Part shown: positions 8,787-17,713 of the stretch, in pieces
How positions within the stretch are numbered: the first letter of the stretch is position 1
Layout of the letters: each line of letters opens with the position of its first letter
Assembly: GCF_016587435.1 (NCBI RefSeq)
Contig: NZ_BNJJ01000030.1
Coordinates: forward strand, 1-64,000
Length of the DNA stretch: 64,000 bases
Direction of reading: 5' to 3'
Source of the DNA: Dictyobacter formicarum
Lineage (GTDB): Bacteria; Chloroflexota; Ktedonobacteria; Ktedonobacterales; Ktedonobacteraceae
The notes under the pieces: model-generated
What the model was told of the DNA's origin: nothing
The model's input: the letters and a program-made list of their open reading frames with translations, nothing else
Databases searched by the model: none
Position numbers and translations under genes: made by a program

Positions 8787-9902
8787 TTACTTGATCGCGA
8801 AGTAGCGCCGCTGGGCAAACTGGCCATTCCAATACAGCTCTACATAGCCCGAGAGGCGATTGGTAAACTGCATACTCATTTCGGTGTTATAGATCTGAAT
8901 CGGATCATATTTGATCTTCTGCGATAATTGAGACCTATAAAATATGCCATTGGTGTACCACTTGGCCGTAACTGCGCCTTTCTGCCCCTTGGGCGGTTGC
9001 ACGCTGAAGGTGAGATAAAAAGTCTGGCCGGGCGCAAATACATTCGTTGGCTGGGTGGGTAGATTATATTTATCGATATGCGTCGCCAGTGCGACAGATG
9101 GAATAATGTTCATTGCTGGGCCACTATCTTTATCTGTGAGCGCCGGAGGATCAGGGATATTCTGGTTGTTCGCCGAGATGTTTGGGCCGCCCTGGCCATT
9201 ATAAAGACGAACCACTTTATCCCATGTGCCGCTTGCCTTGGCATAATAGCCTGCGCCTGAGCATAGCAAGAGCCCCACAATCAGCACGCTTAAGAAACCG
9301 CTGATTACGCGATGCCTGGGAACGATGGGACGTGGCTTGGTAAACATGGGTGGGACATGTACCACCTCCGGATTAAGCGGTTCTGCTGGCAACAGATGTT
9401 CAACCGCCTGTTGTGGTACTAATTGCAGCGAGATGGTTGGCTGACGTCCTTCTGGTTGTAGCTCCATGCCTCCCTGATAGGGGACAGGCAGCATCGATTG
9501 CTGCTGACCTTGCTGAAAGGCCGGGCTCTGCTCTGCTGGCTGCGCGCCCAGTTGTCCCGAAGGCTGCTGCCATGCAGGCATAGGATTAAGTGGTTCAGAT
9601 TGCTGCCACGCTGGCTGATATTGATCTCCTGATTGTTGCCACGCTGGCATTGCGTTCGAGCCAGTCTGCCAGGGAGTTGAAGATGCATTATTAAAAGACA
9701 TTTGAGGAACCTGTGGTTGTTCCCATTGTCCCCCAGATGGCATGTTGCTTTGTAATCCAGGGCCACCCCAGGATGTTGCACCAGGAGTCCCAGCTCCCCA
9801 GCCAGCGTTTTGTGAATTATCTAGCAGCGGAGATGGGGCTCCGCAATTAGGGCATGGTGCCTCATTCGCTACGCGTGCTGTTTTACAAAAGGTACAAAAC
9901 AT
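8787..9902 (-). CDS. Zinc-ribbon, Gln/Pro-rich single-pass membrane protein
   Basis: Function unknown, 371 residues. An N-terminal zinc ribbon (Cys3, Cys6, Cys17, Cys20) leads into about 150 residues rich in Gln, Pro, Trp and Gly with a recurring M-P-A-W-Q-Q motif. A membrane helix follows near residues 200-222 (VISGFLSVLIVGLLLCSGAG), then about 150 residues ending in a beta-rich domain (TFYLTFSVQPPKG ... SGYVELYWNGQFAQRRYFAI). The plan (cytoplasmic zinc ribbon, disordered linker, one helix, external beta domain) matches the two BACON proteins nearby but the external domain differs. AGGA lies just before the ATG at 9902. Confidence 0.8.
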   Translation of the reverse strand: MFCTFCKTARVANEAPCPNCGAPSPLLDNSQNAGWGAGTPGATSWGGPGLQSNMPSGGQWEQPQVPQMSFNNASSTPWQTGSNAMPAWQQSGDQYQPAWQQSEPLNPMPAWQQPSGQLGAQPAEQSPAFQQGQQQSMLPVPYQGGMELQPEGRQPTISLQLVPQQAVEHLLPAEPLNPEVVHVPPMFTKPRPIVPRHRVISGFLSVLIVGLLLCSGAGYYAKASGTWDKVVRLYNGQGGPNISANNQNIPDPPALTDKDSGPAMNIIPSVALATHIDKYNLPTQPTNVFAPGQTFYLTFSVQPPKGQKGAVTAKWYTNGIFYRSQLSQKIKYDPIQIYNTEMSMQFTNRLSGYVELYWNGQFAQRRYFAIK

Positions 9903-10259
9903 TTTCCTCGCCTACCTTATAAATTTCTGACAAATGCGCTTATGTCTACTATTATCAACACAATTTATTACTACACCACAGTAACATTTAACTCCCGGTT
10001 CAATCAAGTTTTGCTGTTTACTTTAGGGCAAAATGGCTATTATAATCCGCATATCTCCATTTTGTTTCATGGTATATCAAAAAATGGCCTTGCGAAGATC
10101 TTTCACTTGCACGTATTCTTTGCCAGGTGTTACCATGGTTTCATAGTAGGCGTTTTTCCTATGTAATTTACTATACAGCTCTCACACCGCTTCAGTACGT
10201 GTGACAAAGCGTCTGAAGGCTGCCGATGTGTATAGTTGGAAGGGTGTTTCTTTCATTCT
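9903..10259. other. Intergenic region between divergent genes
   Basis: About 357 AT-rich bases. TTACTT (10018-10023) and TATAAT (10041-10046) are spaced 17 bases apart on the plus strand and could be a promoter for the downstream pair of genes, though it lies over 200 bases before them. No other structure seen. Confidence 0.35.
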
Positions 10260-10487
10260 ATGGCTGAGACGCAGGAACAATGGTATAACAGACAAGCAAT
10301 CGAGCAGTTAGCTCAACATATTCCCTTTGAGCGTGACCTGGCCTGCAAAGCAGAATTAATTGAGATGTTGCGCGGCCTGGTAATTCGGCATGGTCGAGAA
10401 ATGGACCCGCTACTATTCGGCTTTGAGGCACGTAACGAACTTATACGCCTGGGATTATGGAGCCGTATCGGACAAGCAGAAAGATAA
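10260..10487 (+). CDS. Small hypothetical protein
   Basis: A 75-residue predicted soluble helical protein, charged, with no motif I recognise (contains AELIEMLRGLVIRHGRE and FEARNELIRLGL). The ATG at 10260 is preferred over an upstream in-frame TTG at 10236, which sits next to a GGAAGGG that could serve as the ribosome site for 10260. It ends 9 bases before the SDR gene, so the two are probably cotranscribed. Confidence 0.55.
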   Translation: MAETQEQWYNRQAIEQLAQHIPFERDLACKAELIEMLRGLVIRHGREMDPLLFGFEARNELIRLGLWSRIGQAER

Positions 10488-10496
10488 TAAATAAGT

Positions 10497-11384
10497 ATGA
10501 CAAGACAGACTATTTTGATTACGGGCTGTTCAAGCGGATTTGGCCGTTGTACAGCCCTTGATCTTGCACGCCGTGGCTGGCATGTCTTTGCGACCGTGCG
10601 TAAAGAAGCGGATAGTGCTAGCTTGCTCGAGGAAGCTGAACAGCAGCGTTGCCGCAATAACATCACCCCCTTTCTCTGCGATATTACACAGCGGGAACAG
10701 GTTGAAAAGCTACGGGACGATATTAAAGAAATTCTGCAGGCCGAGCAGCAATCAGCATCTCGCGGCGAGACGCCACGGCTGGATGCCCTGTTGAACAATG
10801 CTGGCACCGCCTATGGTGGCCCCATTGAGATCATGCCCTTAGAAGATGTGCGCGCGCAGTTTGAGATCAATGTATTTGCGCATGTGGGTGTAACACAGCT
10901 ATTTCTGCCCCTGCTCAAAGCTGCCCGGGGCAAAATTATTTTTGTAAGTAGCGTTTCCGGACGTATTTCAGTACCTGTCACAGGTGTGTATTCCGCCAGT
11001 AAATATGCACTGGAAGGCCTGTGCGATGCCCTGAGATTGGAATTAGCCCCTTTTGGCGTACGGGTAAGTATCATTGAGCCGGCCTCAAGCCCGACCAGTA
11101 TCTGGAAGACCAGCCTGCAACGTTCGTTCGAGCACCTCGGAGCTGCTAAAGACTCGAGTCCCTATGCCCGCCTCCTGAAAATGGCTGAGAAGTCCGCTAC
11201 CCAATCCAGCCAGACCGGCTTCCCGGTGCAGAAGTTCTCTGATACTGTCGTGCGCATTCTCGATAGCTCCCACCCCTGGGCGCGTTATAGTGTGCCTTTT
11301 TCTGCTGCTCTATTAATACTGCTGCGCCGCTTCCTGCACGATCTCGTGTGGGATTGTCTGATCCGTTTAGCCATGCGCTGGTAA
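10497..11384 (+). CDS. Short-chain dehydrogenase/reductase
   Basis: A 295-residue classical SDR oxidoreductase using NAD(P)H; substrate not predictable. It shows the Rossmann motif TGCSSGFG (residues 9-16), the NNAG motif (about 100-103), the catalytic Ser in IIFVSSVSG and the Y-x-x-x-K motif in VYSASKYALEG, followed by the IEPA loop. The length is slightly above the usual 250, with a C-terminal hydrophobic stretch (FSAALLILLRRFLHDLVWDC) that may touch the membrane, as in retinol-dehydrogenase-like SDRs. It lies 9 bases after the small hypothetical gene. Confidence 0.9.
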   Translation: MTRQTILITGCSSGFGRCTALDLARRGWHVFATVRKEADSASLLEEAEQQRCRNNITPFLCDITQREQVEKLRDDIKEILQAEQQSASRGETPRLDALLNNAGTAYGGPIEIMPLEDVRAQFEINVFAHVGVTQLFLPLLKAARGKIIFVSSVSGRISVPVTGVYSASKYALEGLCDALRLELAPFGVRVSIIEPASSPTSIWKTSLQRSFEHLGAAKDSSPYARLLKMAEKSATQSSQTGFPVQKFSDTVVRILDSSHPWARYSVPFSAALLILLRRFLHDLVWDCLIRLAMRW

Positions 11385-11546
11385 GCTCGTACTGGCTTTA
11401 TGTAAATCTAGCAAACACCCCGCTTCCTTGTGCTATGATAGGTAGAGCAAAATAAAGTTTGCAGCTGGTGACAGGAATGATTTTTTCAGCTTGATCGGTT
11501 GTTTATCATTCATTCTTTGCTTCTCCTCGCTGAAAGGATGTCAAAG

Positions 11547-12455
11547 ATGCTCAAAGATACCTTACTCTACCTCGCTCAGAACCCACGCTTACGCGATTTT
11601 GTGGTGCAGAATAAAATCACTCGCAATGCTTCGCGTCGCTTTGTCGCAGGTGAAGTATTAGAGGATGCTGTACGTGCAACGCGTACCCTGAATGATCGTG
11701 GGATTCAAGTGGCGCTGGATTTGTTGGGTGAAAATGTGGCCATCAAAGAAGAGGCCGCGGAAGCGATGCGAGATTATGTAAATGCCATTGAACTGATTGC
11801 CAGGACCCAGATTGATGCCAATATCTCTATCAAGCTAACGGCACTGGGCCTGGATATTTCTCCCGAATTATGTGAGGAATATCTTTCGACCATTTTAGAG
11901 TGCGGTCGAGAGCACAACGTTTTTGTGTGCATCGATATGGAAGGCTCGGCATATACAGAGCAAACAGTAGCTCTGACTAAACGGGCTCGCGAGCGCTATG
12001 ATCTGGTCGGAACGGTCATTCAATCCTATCTCTATCGTAGCCACGATGATATCACGCAACTGGTTAACCAGGGGGCACGGGTGCGCCTGGTGAAGGGGGC
12101 GTATAAAGAGCCGCAAAGCGTGGCCTATCAAAATAAGGCCGATGTTGATCGGAACTATGTAGATTTAATGCATATTTTACTGGCCCGTGGCAATTTTCCG
12201 GCGATCGCCTCGCACGATGAAGCCATCATCGATGCGGCCTGTAAGTTTGTGCGTGATCATGGCATCAGTAAGTCTTCCTTTGAATTTCAAATGCTATATG
12301 GCATACGCCGCGATCTTCAGGATAAGTTAGTCAAGCAGGGTTACAATGTGCGCGTCTATGTCCCCTATGGTTCTCATTGGTATCCTTATCTCATGCGTCG
12401 TATGGCGGAACGCCCCGCTAACCTGATGTTTGTGGTGACCAACGCCTTGCGCTAA
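11547..12455 (+). CDS. Proline dehydrogenase
   Basis: Monofunctional FAD-dependent proline dehydrogenase, converting proline to pyrroline-5-carboxylate, close to the short Thermus/Deinococcus type (about 300 residues). Family landmarks are ALDLLGENV, ISIKLTALGLDIS, the FAD-barrel strand VFVCIDMEGSAYTEQT, VIQSYLYRS, RLVKGAYKEP, IASHDEAIID, FEFQMLYGI and the substrate-binding VYVPYGSHWYPYLMRRMAERP with paired arginines. The ATG at 11547 is preferred because GAAAGGA lies 8 bases ahead; the earlier in-frame ATG at 11538 overlaps that site. No P5C dehydrogenase gene is adjacent, so the second step of proline oxidation must be encoded elsewhere. Confidence 0.93.
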   Translation: MLKDTLLYLAQNPRLRDFVVQNKITRNASRRFVAGEVLEDAVRATRTLNDRGIQVALDLLGENVAIKEEAAEAMRDYVNAIELIARTQIDANISIKLTALGLDISPELCEEYLSTILECGREHNVFVCIDMEGSAYTEQTVALTKRARERYDLVGTVIQSYLYRSHDDITQLVNQGARVRLVKGAYKEPQSVAYQNKADVDRNYVDLMHILLARGNFPAIASHDEAIIDAACKFVRDHGISKSSFEFQMLYGIRRDLQDKLVKQGYNVRVYVPYGSHWYPYLMRRMAERPANLMFVVTNALR

Positions 12456-12470
12456 AAGCGTGTTTTGAAA

Positions 12471-12516
12471 AGCATGTTTCATACCCATCCCGACGGTCAT
12501 GGGTATGAAACATGCT
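12471..12516 (+). terminator. 18-bp hairpin after proline dehydrogenase
   Basis: Perfect inverted repeat 12471-12488 with 12499-12516 (AGCATGTTTCATACCCAT and its complement), 10-base loop, 16 bases after the stop codon. No T-run follows, so it may also be a 3'-end stabiliser or a leader structure of the next gene. Confidence 0.55.
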
Positions 12517-12565
12517 CTCAGCAGGGGTTAAAATTGTTAAAACAATCGATAAGGAGAGACCGACT

Positions 12566-13108
12566 ATGCCTGTTTTGCCCTATCGTGGAGTCTGGCCAAC
12601 GATTGGAAAAGATGTCTTTATCGCCCCGGGGGCTATGGTGATCGGCAACGTTGTGCTTGAAGAAGGTGTCAGCGTCTGGTACAACGCGGTTTTGCGCGGG
12701 GATAGTGCCAGGATCGTGGTCGGACGTCATAGTAACATTCAGGATAATTGCACGCTGCATGTAGATGCGGATGCTCCGTTAGAGATTGGTGAAGAGTGTA
12801 CGATTGGACATAATGCGGTGGTGCATGGAGCCACGCTAGGTGCGCGCGTGCTGGTTGGCATGCAAGCTGTAGTGTTGTCACATGCGAGCGTTGCTAATGA
12901 AACGGTTATCGGGGCCTGTGCCCTGGTAAGTGAAGGAAAGCATATCCCTGAACATGTACTGGCGCTTGGAACACCTGCGCGTGTTGTACGTAGTCTGAAT
13001 GAGAATGAGATTACGGCCCTATCGATGAGCGCCCACCATTATGCTGAATTAGCTCAAGAATATCGAGCTGAAGATGCGAACGCGAGCGCGCCTCCACCAT
13101 CCTTTTAA
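12566..13108 (+). CDS. Gamma-carbonic anhydrase-like hexapeptide-repeat protein
   Basis: A left-handed beta-helix protein of 180 residues in the YrdA/PaaY/gamma-carbonic-anhydrase group. Hexapeptide repeats run from about residue 10 to 145. The three expected zinc-binding histidines are present in TLHVDADAP, IGHNAVVHGA (His-Asn... and VHG), and the trimer-interface motif NIQDN is kept. It may hydrate CO2 or act as a structural relative; the family contains both active and inactive members. The start at 12566 is set by AAGGAGAG 8 bases upstream; the open frame reaches back to 12512 but runs through the preceding hairpin. The gene is followed by a large hairpin element. Confidence 0.88.
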   Translation: MPVLPYRGVWPTIGKDVFIAPGAMVIGNVVLEEGVSVWYNAVLRGDSARIVVGRHSNIQDNCTLHVDADAPLEIGEECTIGHNAVVHGATLGARVLVGMQAVVLSHASVANETVIGACALVSEGKHIPEHVLALGTPARVVRSLNENEITALSMSAHHYAELAQEYRAEDANASAPPPSF

Positions 13109-13310
13109 GCCCATCTGTATCGTCCCGGGCGGATGGGCGCATGCGCCGCTGGGCCTGGGGAACGCAGGCGTCCCCAATCTCTATTTCATGGTTGGTGCAG
13201 CAGGTGCACATTCGTGCACCTGCTGCACCAACCATGAAATAGAGATTGGGCGCTGTAAGCGCGTAGCGTCAGGGGCCGCAGGCACAAAGCGCATGGGTTG
13301 CAAACACACC
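13109..13310. repeat. Dispersed repeat element with a 37-bp perfect hairpin (copy A)
   Basis: Core: 13173-13209 is perfectly complementary to 13214-13250 with a 4-base loop, starting CCCAATCTCTATTTCATGG. A smaller hairpin precedes it (GCCCATC 13109-13115 with GATGGGC 13132-13138). Flanking words CAGGCGTCC (13165-13173), TGTAAGC (13254-13260) and GCGTAGCGTCA (13261-13271) recur around the hairpin at 56567-56643, and CCCCAATCTCT (13172-13182) recurs at 52662-52672. It fills the gap between two converging genes. Confidence 0.8.
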
Positions 13311-15299
13311 CTAGCCCGTCAGGGTAATTTTGAATGTATCGGTCAGAGTTTTCTGGCCGGGTCGTTGAATCCCCACTTTGATATTCCACAATCCCGCCAT
13401 ATTGAATGCTACACGTTTGTCAAAGGTAGCTATGTAAACAGGATTCCCCTGCGGTATACTGATCCGTCCTTCTCCCATATTCATGAGCTGCATATTGGTC
13501 ACCAGATTGACCTGGGCATTGGTGACAGGCCTGCCTTTATTATCAGTAATCAGTACGATCACCGTATGCTCATAACCTATGCGCCCTGGCAGTACCTGTA
13601 AGGTGACCGTTAGATCTCCAATCTGGCGCGTTTGCGAATCAATCGGAGCATTTTTTTGCGTCTGAGCCTGGTTGCTATATTTAATATTAGGAAAATCGAT
13701 CGGCGGCGCAAAAAACGACTCGAGGGCAGAGCAGAGCAAAATAATCGCTCCGCAGACGGCCATAGTTTTCGCGGTCAGCTTGAGGAGGCGCTGTGTGCTG
13801 CCGATCTCAGATTGGCGCGTACGCCTGGTAGGCAGCTCCGCTTTAACGACTGGTAACAGCAGCGCCTGGTGGGTCAGTTTAGGTCGAATCGTATAGAGCG
13901 CGTAGATACTCAAGCCAACGGTGAAAAGGGTCAGCAGGATCTGAACTAGAAGTGTGCGCCCAAATGGGTCATTGATGAGTTGCTGTGCATCGCTAATGCT
14001 GGCTTCACTTAAAAAGAGTCCGCAGACCAATTGAATGGCCATGCCTGCTATTAAGATCGGCGTCAGACGGCGCAATAGAAAGGTCAGAGTCTCTGTATTA
14101 TATTCGAATTCAGCCCCACTGAGCAGCGGCAGAAGCACAAAGGCCAGGTAGGTAAAGCCTCCTAACCATATGCCCTGGGCAAGCAAGTGTAGCCAGTCAA
14201 AAACAATAGCGCTCATGAATGGATTGAGCACCTGGACAACTGAACTGGTGAACACGAATGTAAGGGTGATCAGGCTGGCCAGAGCCAACCAGATAGCGGT
14301 GTGGCGCCGCTGCGGCGGCTCGGATTCAACTGCTTGCTTGTTTTTGATCAGGTCGCGTGTTTCGTGTGGACTGGCCGTTATGTCATCCTGTGTTGTGAGG
14401 CGCTCAAAATTGGTGATGGGCTCAGACTCTGGTTCTGTGACCGGAGCGGCTTTATGTCGATGGGTTAGATAGAGAAGAATCATGGCCATCACGATGAGCA
14501 GGATACGGAGGAGCCAGATTGTGCCATAGGCGGTATTTGGAATGATACTAAAGAGCAAAGATACATTCAGATCAGGCAATGTCCGGGCCAGGCGCACCAT
14601 GCGCAGAATCAACGAGATAACTTCGCTACACAGCAACACGAGGAGGCACAGCCATTCAAGAGCGTAGCTGCGTTTGCGCGCCTGCGAAAAGATGCCTGAG
14701 CCACGCCCACCTGTTAAAACGAATTGCTCAATGACGAGCAGTCCAATCCAAAATGTCAGAGCGGCAATGGTCATCCATTCCCAGATAATCGATAGAATGG
14801 CGGCCGTATCTAATTTGTGAATACCTTCCAGGTTATTGCTACTGGTTGGACCAAGTGTGGTGGTGCCATCCACGCCGGTGCCTGAAAATCCAACATCAAA
14901 GCCAATGATGCCATACGTTGTATTTCCATCGTTGTTGGCTACCGCCGTCCAGATTACCTCGTAACTACCCTCGGGTTGGGTGTCGGGCGTCTTGATCGAT
15001 GTAATTAACTCTTGCGAGTTGGAGGTGGCAACATGACTGGCACCTGCATTTACCTCTACCAGATTTCCTTGCTGGATCGAGTAAATGTGGGCATTGCTGA
15101 TAGAACTGATGGGAGCATTAAAAAAGATATGTACTTCGCCCGGTACTTTACCAATAGTCGACCCATCAACCGGATCTGAACCAATAACATATGCATGGGC
15201 CTGAGCTGCCGGGGGTGGTACAACCAGCATGCTACAAAAATAAGCCAGGAAGCTCAAGAGTAATGCTATTGGTATAAAAAGCCATCGTTTTTGTTGCAT
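13311..15299 (-). CDS. CopC/CopD-domain copper-related membrane protein
   Basis: A 662-residue fusion of the YcnJ type, presumed to bind or import copper at the membrane. A signal peptide (residues 1-34, cut after AQA) would leave His at the mature N-terminus (HAYVIGSDPVDGS), the copper-binding position of CopC domains. The CopC domain covers about 35-130, and a CopD membrane region of about eight helices spans 155-530, with a charged cytoplasmic loop near 285-330. The last 100 residues (GDLTVTLQVLPGRIGYEHTV to TFKITLTG) resemble the YtkA/FixH-like Ig domain found in related proteins. It is transcribed alone, convergent with the carbonic-anhydrase-like gene. Confidence 0.88.
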   Translation of the reverse strand: MQQKRWLFIPIALLLSFLAYFCSMLVVPPPAAQAHAYVIGSDPVDGSTIGKVPGEVHIFFNAPISSISNAHIYSIQQGNLVEVNAGASHVATSNSQELITSIKTPDTQPEGSYEVIWTAVANNDGNTTYGIIGFDVGFSGTGVDGTTTLGPTSSNNLEGIHKLDTAAILSIIWEWMTIAALTFWIGLLVIEQFVLTGGRGSGIFSQARKRSYALEWLCLLVLLCSEVISLILRMVRLARTLPDLNVSLLFSIIPNTAYGTIWLLRILLIVMAMILLYLTHRHKAAPVTEPESEPITNFERLTTQDDITASPHETRDLIKNKQAVESEPPQRRHTAIWLALASLITLTFVFTSSVVQVLNPFMSAIVFDWLHLLAQGIWLGGFTYLAFVLLPLLSGAEFEYNTETLTFLLRRLTPILIAGMAIQLVCGLFLSEASISDAQQLINDPFGRTLLVQILLTLFTVGLSIYALYTIRPKLTHQALLLPVVKAELPTRRTRQSEIGSTQRLLKLTAKTMAVCGAIILLCSALESFFAPPIDFPNIKYSNQAQTQKNAPIDSQTRQIGDLTVTLQVLPGRIGYEHTVIVLITDNKGRPVTNAQVNLVTNMQLMNMGEGRISIPQGNPVYIATFDKRVAFNMAGLWNIKVGIQRPGQKTLTDTFKITLTG

Positions 15300-15608
15300 A
15301 TGTTCTCTTTATAGATGGATGGCGCGTTCGCTCCCTGCAGTATTGTGAGTGCATGTTTATTGCTAGCCAGAATCGCAATCGCTTTACTTATGGGGAATCG
15401 CGCGTCATCATGAGGCACTTTAATGTTGTGCCACGACGCATCATGGGTATTTATGATTGTACACCAGCTATATCAAGCTCGCAACCTACAAACGTAGTTT
15501 CTATTGCTGCGTATATTATTGAGATCTGTCCATGGCGCGCAGAGTATCTTGAGTAAGGTCCTGGCAGAGTACCATTCTCCTGTCAGCATGCCGCTGCCAG
15601 GTAGTGAA
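15300..15608. other. Intergenic region between divergent genes
   Basis: About 310 bases between the copper protein and the glycosyltransferase. I see no coding signal or strong repeat apart from the promoter listed next to its right end. Confidence 0.35.
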
Positions 15609-15637
15609 TTAGACGCGAGCCATTTTTTGATTATAAT
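15609..15637 (+). promoter_or_regulatory. Sigma-70-type promoter for the glycosyltransferase gene
   Basis: TTAGAC (15609-15614), 17-base spacer, TATAAT (15632-15637), about 43 bases before the ATG at 15681. Confidence 0.7.
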
Positions 15638-15680
15638 AGGTAAAAATAGATTTCTTCATGACTAATAAAGAGTGAATCCA

Positions 15681-16973
15681 ATGAAAAATACATATTGGTG
15701 GCAATCCTGGTCCCGTTTTGTCTTATGGTCGCATGTGATCGGGGTGGTTGGTTTTTATGCTATTCTCTGGTGGCGTACCTCTCCACGCAAAGAAGATCAT
15801 TTGCATGTACTTCCAGTGCAACGGAACAAAGGCCCTGAGAAGGCGCTAACTGCCAACGAGGCAGCGAAGGAGCCATTGGTCTCAATTATCGTGCCCGCAC
15901 GTAATGAGGAGCGCAATATTCGGCGCTGTGTGCAATCTTTGCTGGAGCAAGATTATGCTAATTATGAAGTTATCGTGGTCGATGATGGTTCGACAGATCG
16001 CACAGGTGCCATTCTAGACGAACTGGCGCATAGTCATGCTAATGGCAAGCATTTATGGGTATTGCGCTTGCGAGACGAGCTGCCAGCTGGTTGGGCAGGT
16101 AAGCCACATGCTATCCATAGCGGCGTACAGGAGGCACATGGAGACTGGTTTCTTTTTACTGACGCCGATACCTGGCATGCCCCGAATGCTTTGCGCTCGG
16201 CTATCACTCAGGCCACATCTGAACATGCTGATCTCTTCACTCTGGGCGCCGAGCAGGAGCTCCCATCTTTCTGGGATCGCGTCCTGATGCCCATGGCTTA
16301 TCTTGGCATTAGCATGCTCTATCCCCCACGCTTCGTCAATGATCCACAAAGTCCTGTTGCAGTAGCGAATGGACAATACATCCTGATCCGCCGTCAGGTC
16401 TATCAGGACCTGGGTGGCTATGGGCGCCCGGACATGCGCGCAACCTTGTTAGACGATCGCGACCTGGCCCACCTGGTCAAGTCTCACCACTATAGCTTGC
16501 GCTTCATTGATAGCCTCGGTCTGGTGCACGTGCATATGTATCATAGCCTGGGTGATATATGGCGTGGCTGGCGCAAGAACGCCTACCTCGGCAATCGAGG
16601 AGGATTATTGTTTGTGCTGGTCCAACTATTGGGTCTGCCCATGATTTCAATCATTCCCTTCTTGTTGCCACTACTGGCTCGCCTTTCCCGTAGCTCGCGC
16701 TCAGAGGGAATCTCTGCACAGGAAGCTGCACTGGCAACGGGCCTTGAACTGGCGCCTTTGATCTCGTATCGCGCATGGCTCAACCGCCAGCTACATGTCC
16801 CCTGGTACTACGCCTTTACTCATCCTCTAGCGGGCGCCATCTTTACGGGCATCTTAGGGCAGTCGATGTGGCGAGTAATTACCAAGCGTGGAGTAGACTG
16901 GCGTGGTCGCCAGTATCACGATCAAAATGCTCGTGTGCCAGCTAATCGGGGTTCGGTTAGTTCGCCGCGCTAG
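15681..16973 (+). CDS. Membrane glycosyltransferase, family 2 (HpnB-like)
   Basis: A 430-residue inverting GT-A glycosyltransferase using a nucleotide sugar on a lipid or membrane acceptor. One N-terminal helix (residues 12-30) precedes the catalytic domain (about 70-300), which has IIVPARNEERNIRRC, VIVVDDGSTDRTG, the metal-binding FTDADTW and the DDRDLAHL acceptor loop. Two or more helices follow near 310-330 and 385-405. The layout resembles the hopanoid-linked HpnB-type transferases, but no hopanoid genes are seen here, so the acceptor is open. A GTG at 15672 gives three more residues; AAAGAG 15667-15672 favours ATG 15681. Confidence 0.85.
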   Translation: MKNTYWWQSWSRFVLWSHVIGVVGFYAILWWRTSPRKEDHLHVLPVQRNKGPEKALTANEAAKEPLVSIIVPARNEERNIRRCVQSLLEQDYANYEVIVVDDGSTDRTGAILDELAHSHANGKHLWVLRLRDELPAGWAGKPHAIHSGVQEAHGDWFLFTDADTWHAPNALRSAITQATSEHADLFTLGAEQELPSFWDRVLMPMAYLGISMLYPPRFVNDPQSPVAVANGQYILIRRQVYQDLGGYGRPDMRATLLDDRDLAHLVKSHHYSLRFIDSLGLVHVHMYHSLGDIWRGWRKNAYLGNRGGLLFVLVQLLGLPMISIIPFLLPLLARLSRSSRSEGISAQEAALATGLELAPLISYRAWLNRQLHVPWYYAFTHPLAGAIFTGILGQSMWRVITKRGVDWRGRQYHDQNARVPANRGSVSSPR

Positions 16974-16982
16974 GTCAGACAG

Positions 16983-17069
16983 AAAAAGAATGTATACCTC
17001 TTGCAGCATTGATCGTAGCAGCATGCGAGTCCTGTGGCGAAGACTCGGCAAGAGGTATACGTTCTTTTT
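16983..17069. terminator. Long inverted repeat after the glycosyltransferase
   Basis: A 22-bp inverted repeat (16983-17004 with 17048-17069, one G-T type mismatch) with a 43-base spacer that itself contains CGAGTC/GACTCG (17026-17031, 17042-17047). Followed by TTTTTTAC, so termination is likely. Confidence 0.65.
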
Positions 17070-17145
17070 TACAGTAATTTATGCCTATCCTCAACTTCTA
17101 TACAATATCGGTACCAATAGACCGCTGTCAGCGATTGAAAACAGT

Positions 17146-17610
17146 TTATTGCACGATTATTAGATTGATGCCTAACTGTTTTAATAAGCCCGAAATGCCG
17201 CCACCCGCCACATGTTGTACTGCCATCGCGGCAATAGCCGAATCATCATTGAGCTGGTAAGTAACATCTTCCGTCGGTAGCGAAACGCTTGTCGCGGTTT
17301 GAGGGATAGGGGGAGTGCCCAGGATGGGAATAATAAAGCTGTCGCTCTGATAGCCCTTGACCTGGATGGTTCCGGTGACCCTGTTCTCGGACGGCTCAAG
17401 CACATTGTGCAGGTTGAATGAAAGACCCGGAATGCCTTCTTTAATATCTTTTAGCATTCCCATAAAGCCGTTTTTATCCAATGGCTTAGGAGTCCAGCCG
17501 CTAAACTGAAAATCATCGGCCAGATAGGTCGCAGCGGTATCCGGATCATTATCATCCAGGGCGCTCATAAAGCCTCTCACAATATCGGTGGGTGTATTGC
17601 TGGTATTCAT
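17146..17610 (-). CDS. NTF2/SnoaL-like protein
   Basis: A 154-residue protein with the NTF2-like cone fold pattern (DIVRGFMSALDDNDPDTAATYLADDFQFSG, then alternating strands). Such proteins may be isomerases, hydrolases or ligand carriers; no catalytic residues can be assigned. The start at 17610 is chosen because AGGAGC lies 5 bases ahead; the frame extends to 17667 without a ribosome site. It lies alone between the long inverted repeat and the MidA-type gene. Confidence 0.7.
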   Translation of the reverse strand: MNTSNTPTDIVRGFMSALDDNDPDTAATYLADDFQFSGWTPKPLDKNGFMGMLKDIKEGIPGLSFNLHNVLEPSENRVTGTIQVKGYQSDSFIIPILGTPPIPQTATSVSLPTEDVTYQLNDDSAIAAMAVQHVAGGGISGLLKQLGINLIIVQ

Positions 17611-17713
17611 TTTCGCTCCTTTTCCTGTTGTTTGTTTCACATATTTTTTCATATCTATGGGATACACGATGGAGGAAAGGAGGAAGTTTTTGTTGAGGTA
17701 AGATGAGATGCCT

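Noticed and set aside
12512..12565. Longer start for the gamma-carbonic-anhydrase-like gene
   Set aside because: The upstream codons lie in the proline dehydrogenase hairpin; the ribosome site and family alignment fit the ATG at 12566.
13173..13250. Possible CRISPR repeat or origin of transfer
   Set aside because: Only one palindrome occurs here with no spaced direct repeats and no cas or mob genes.
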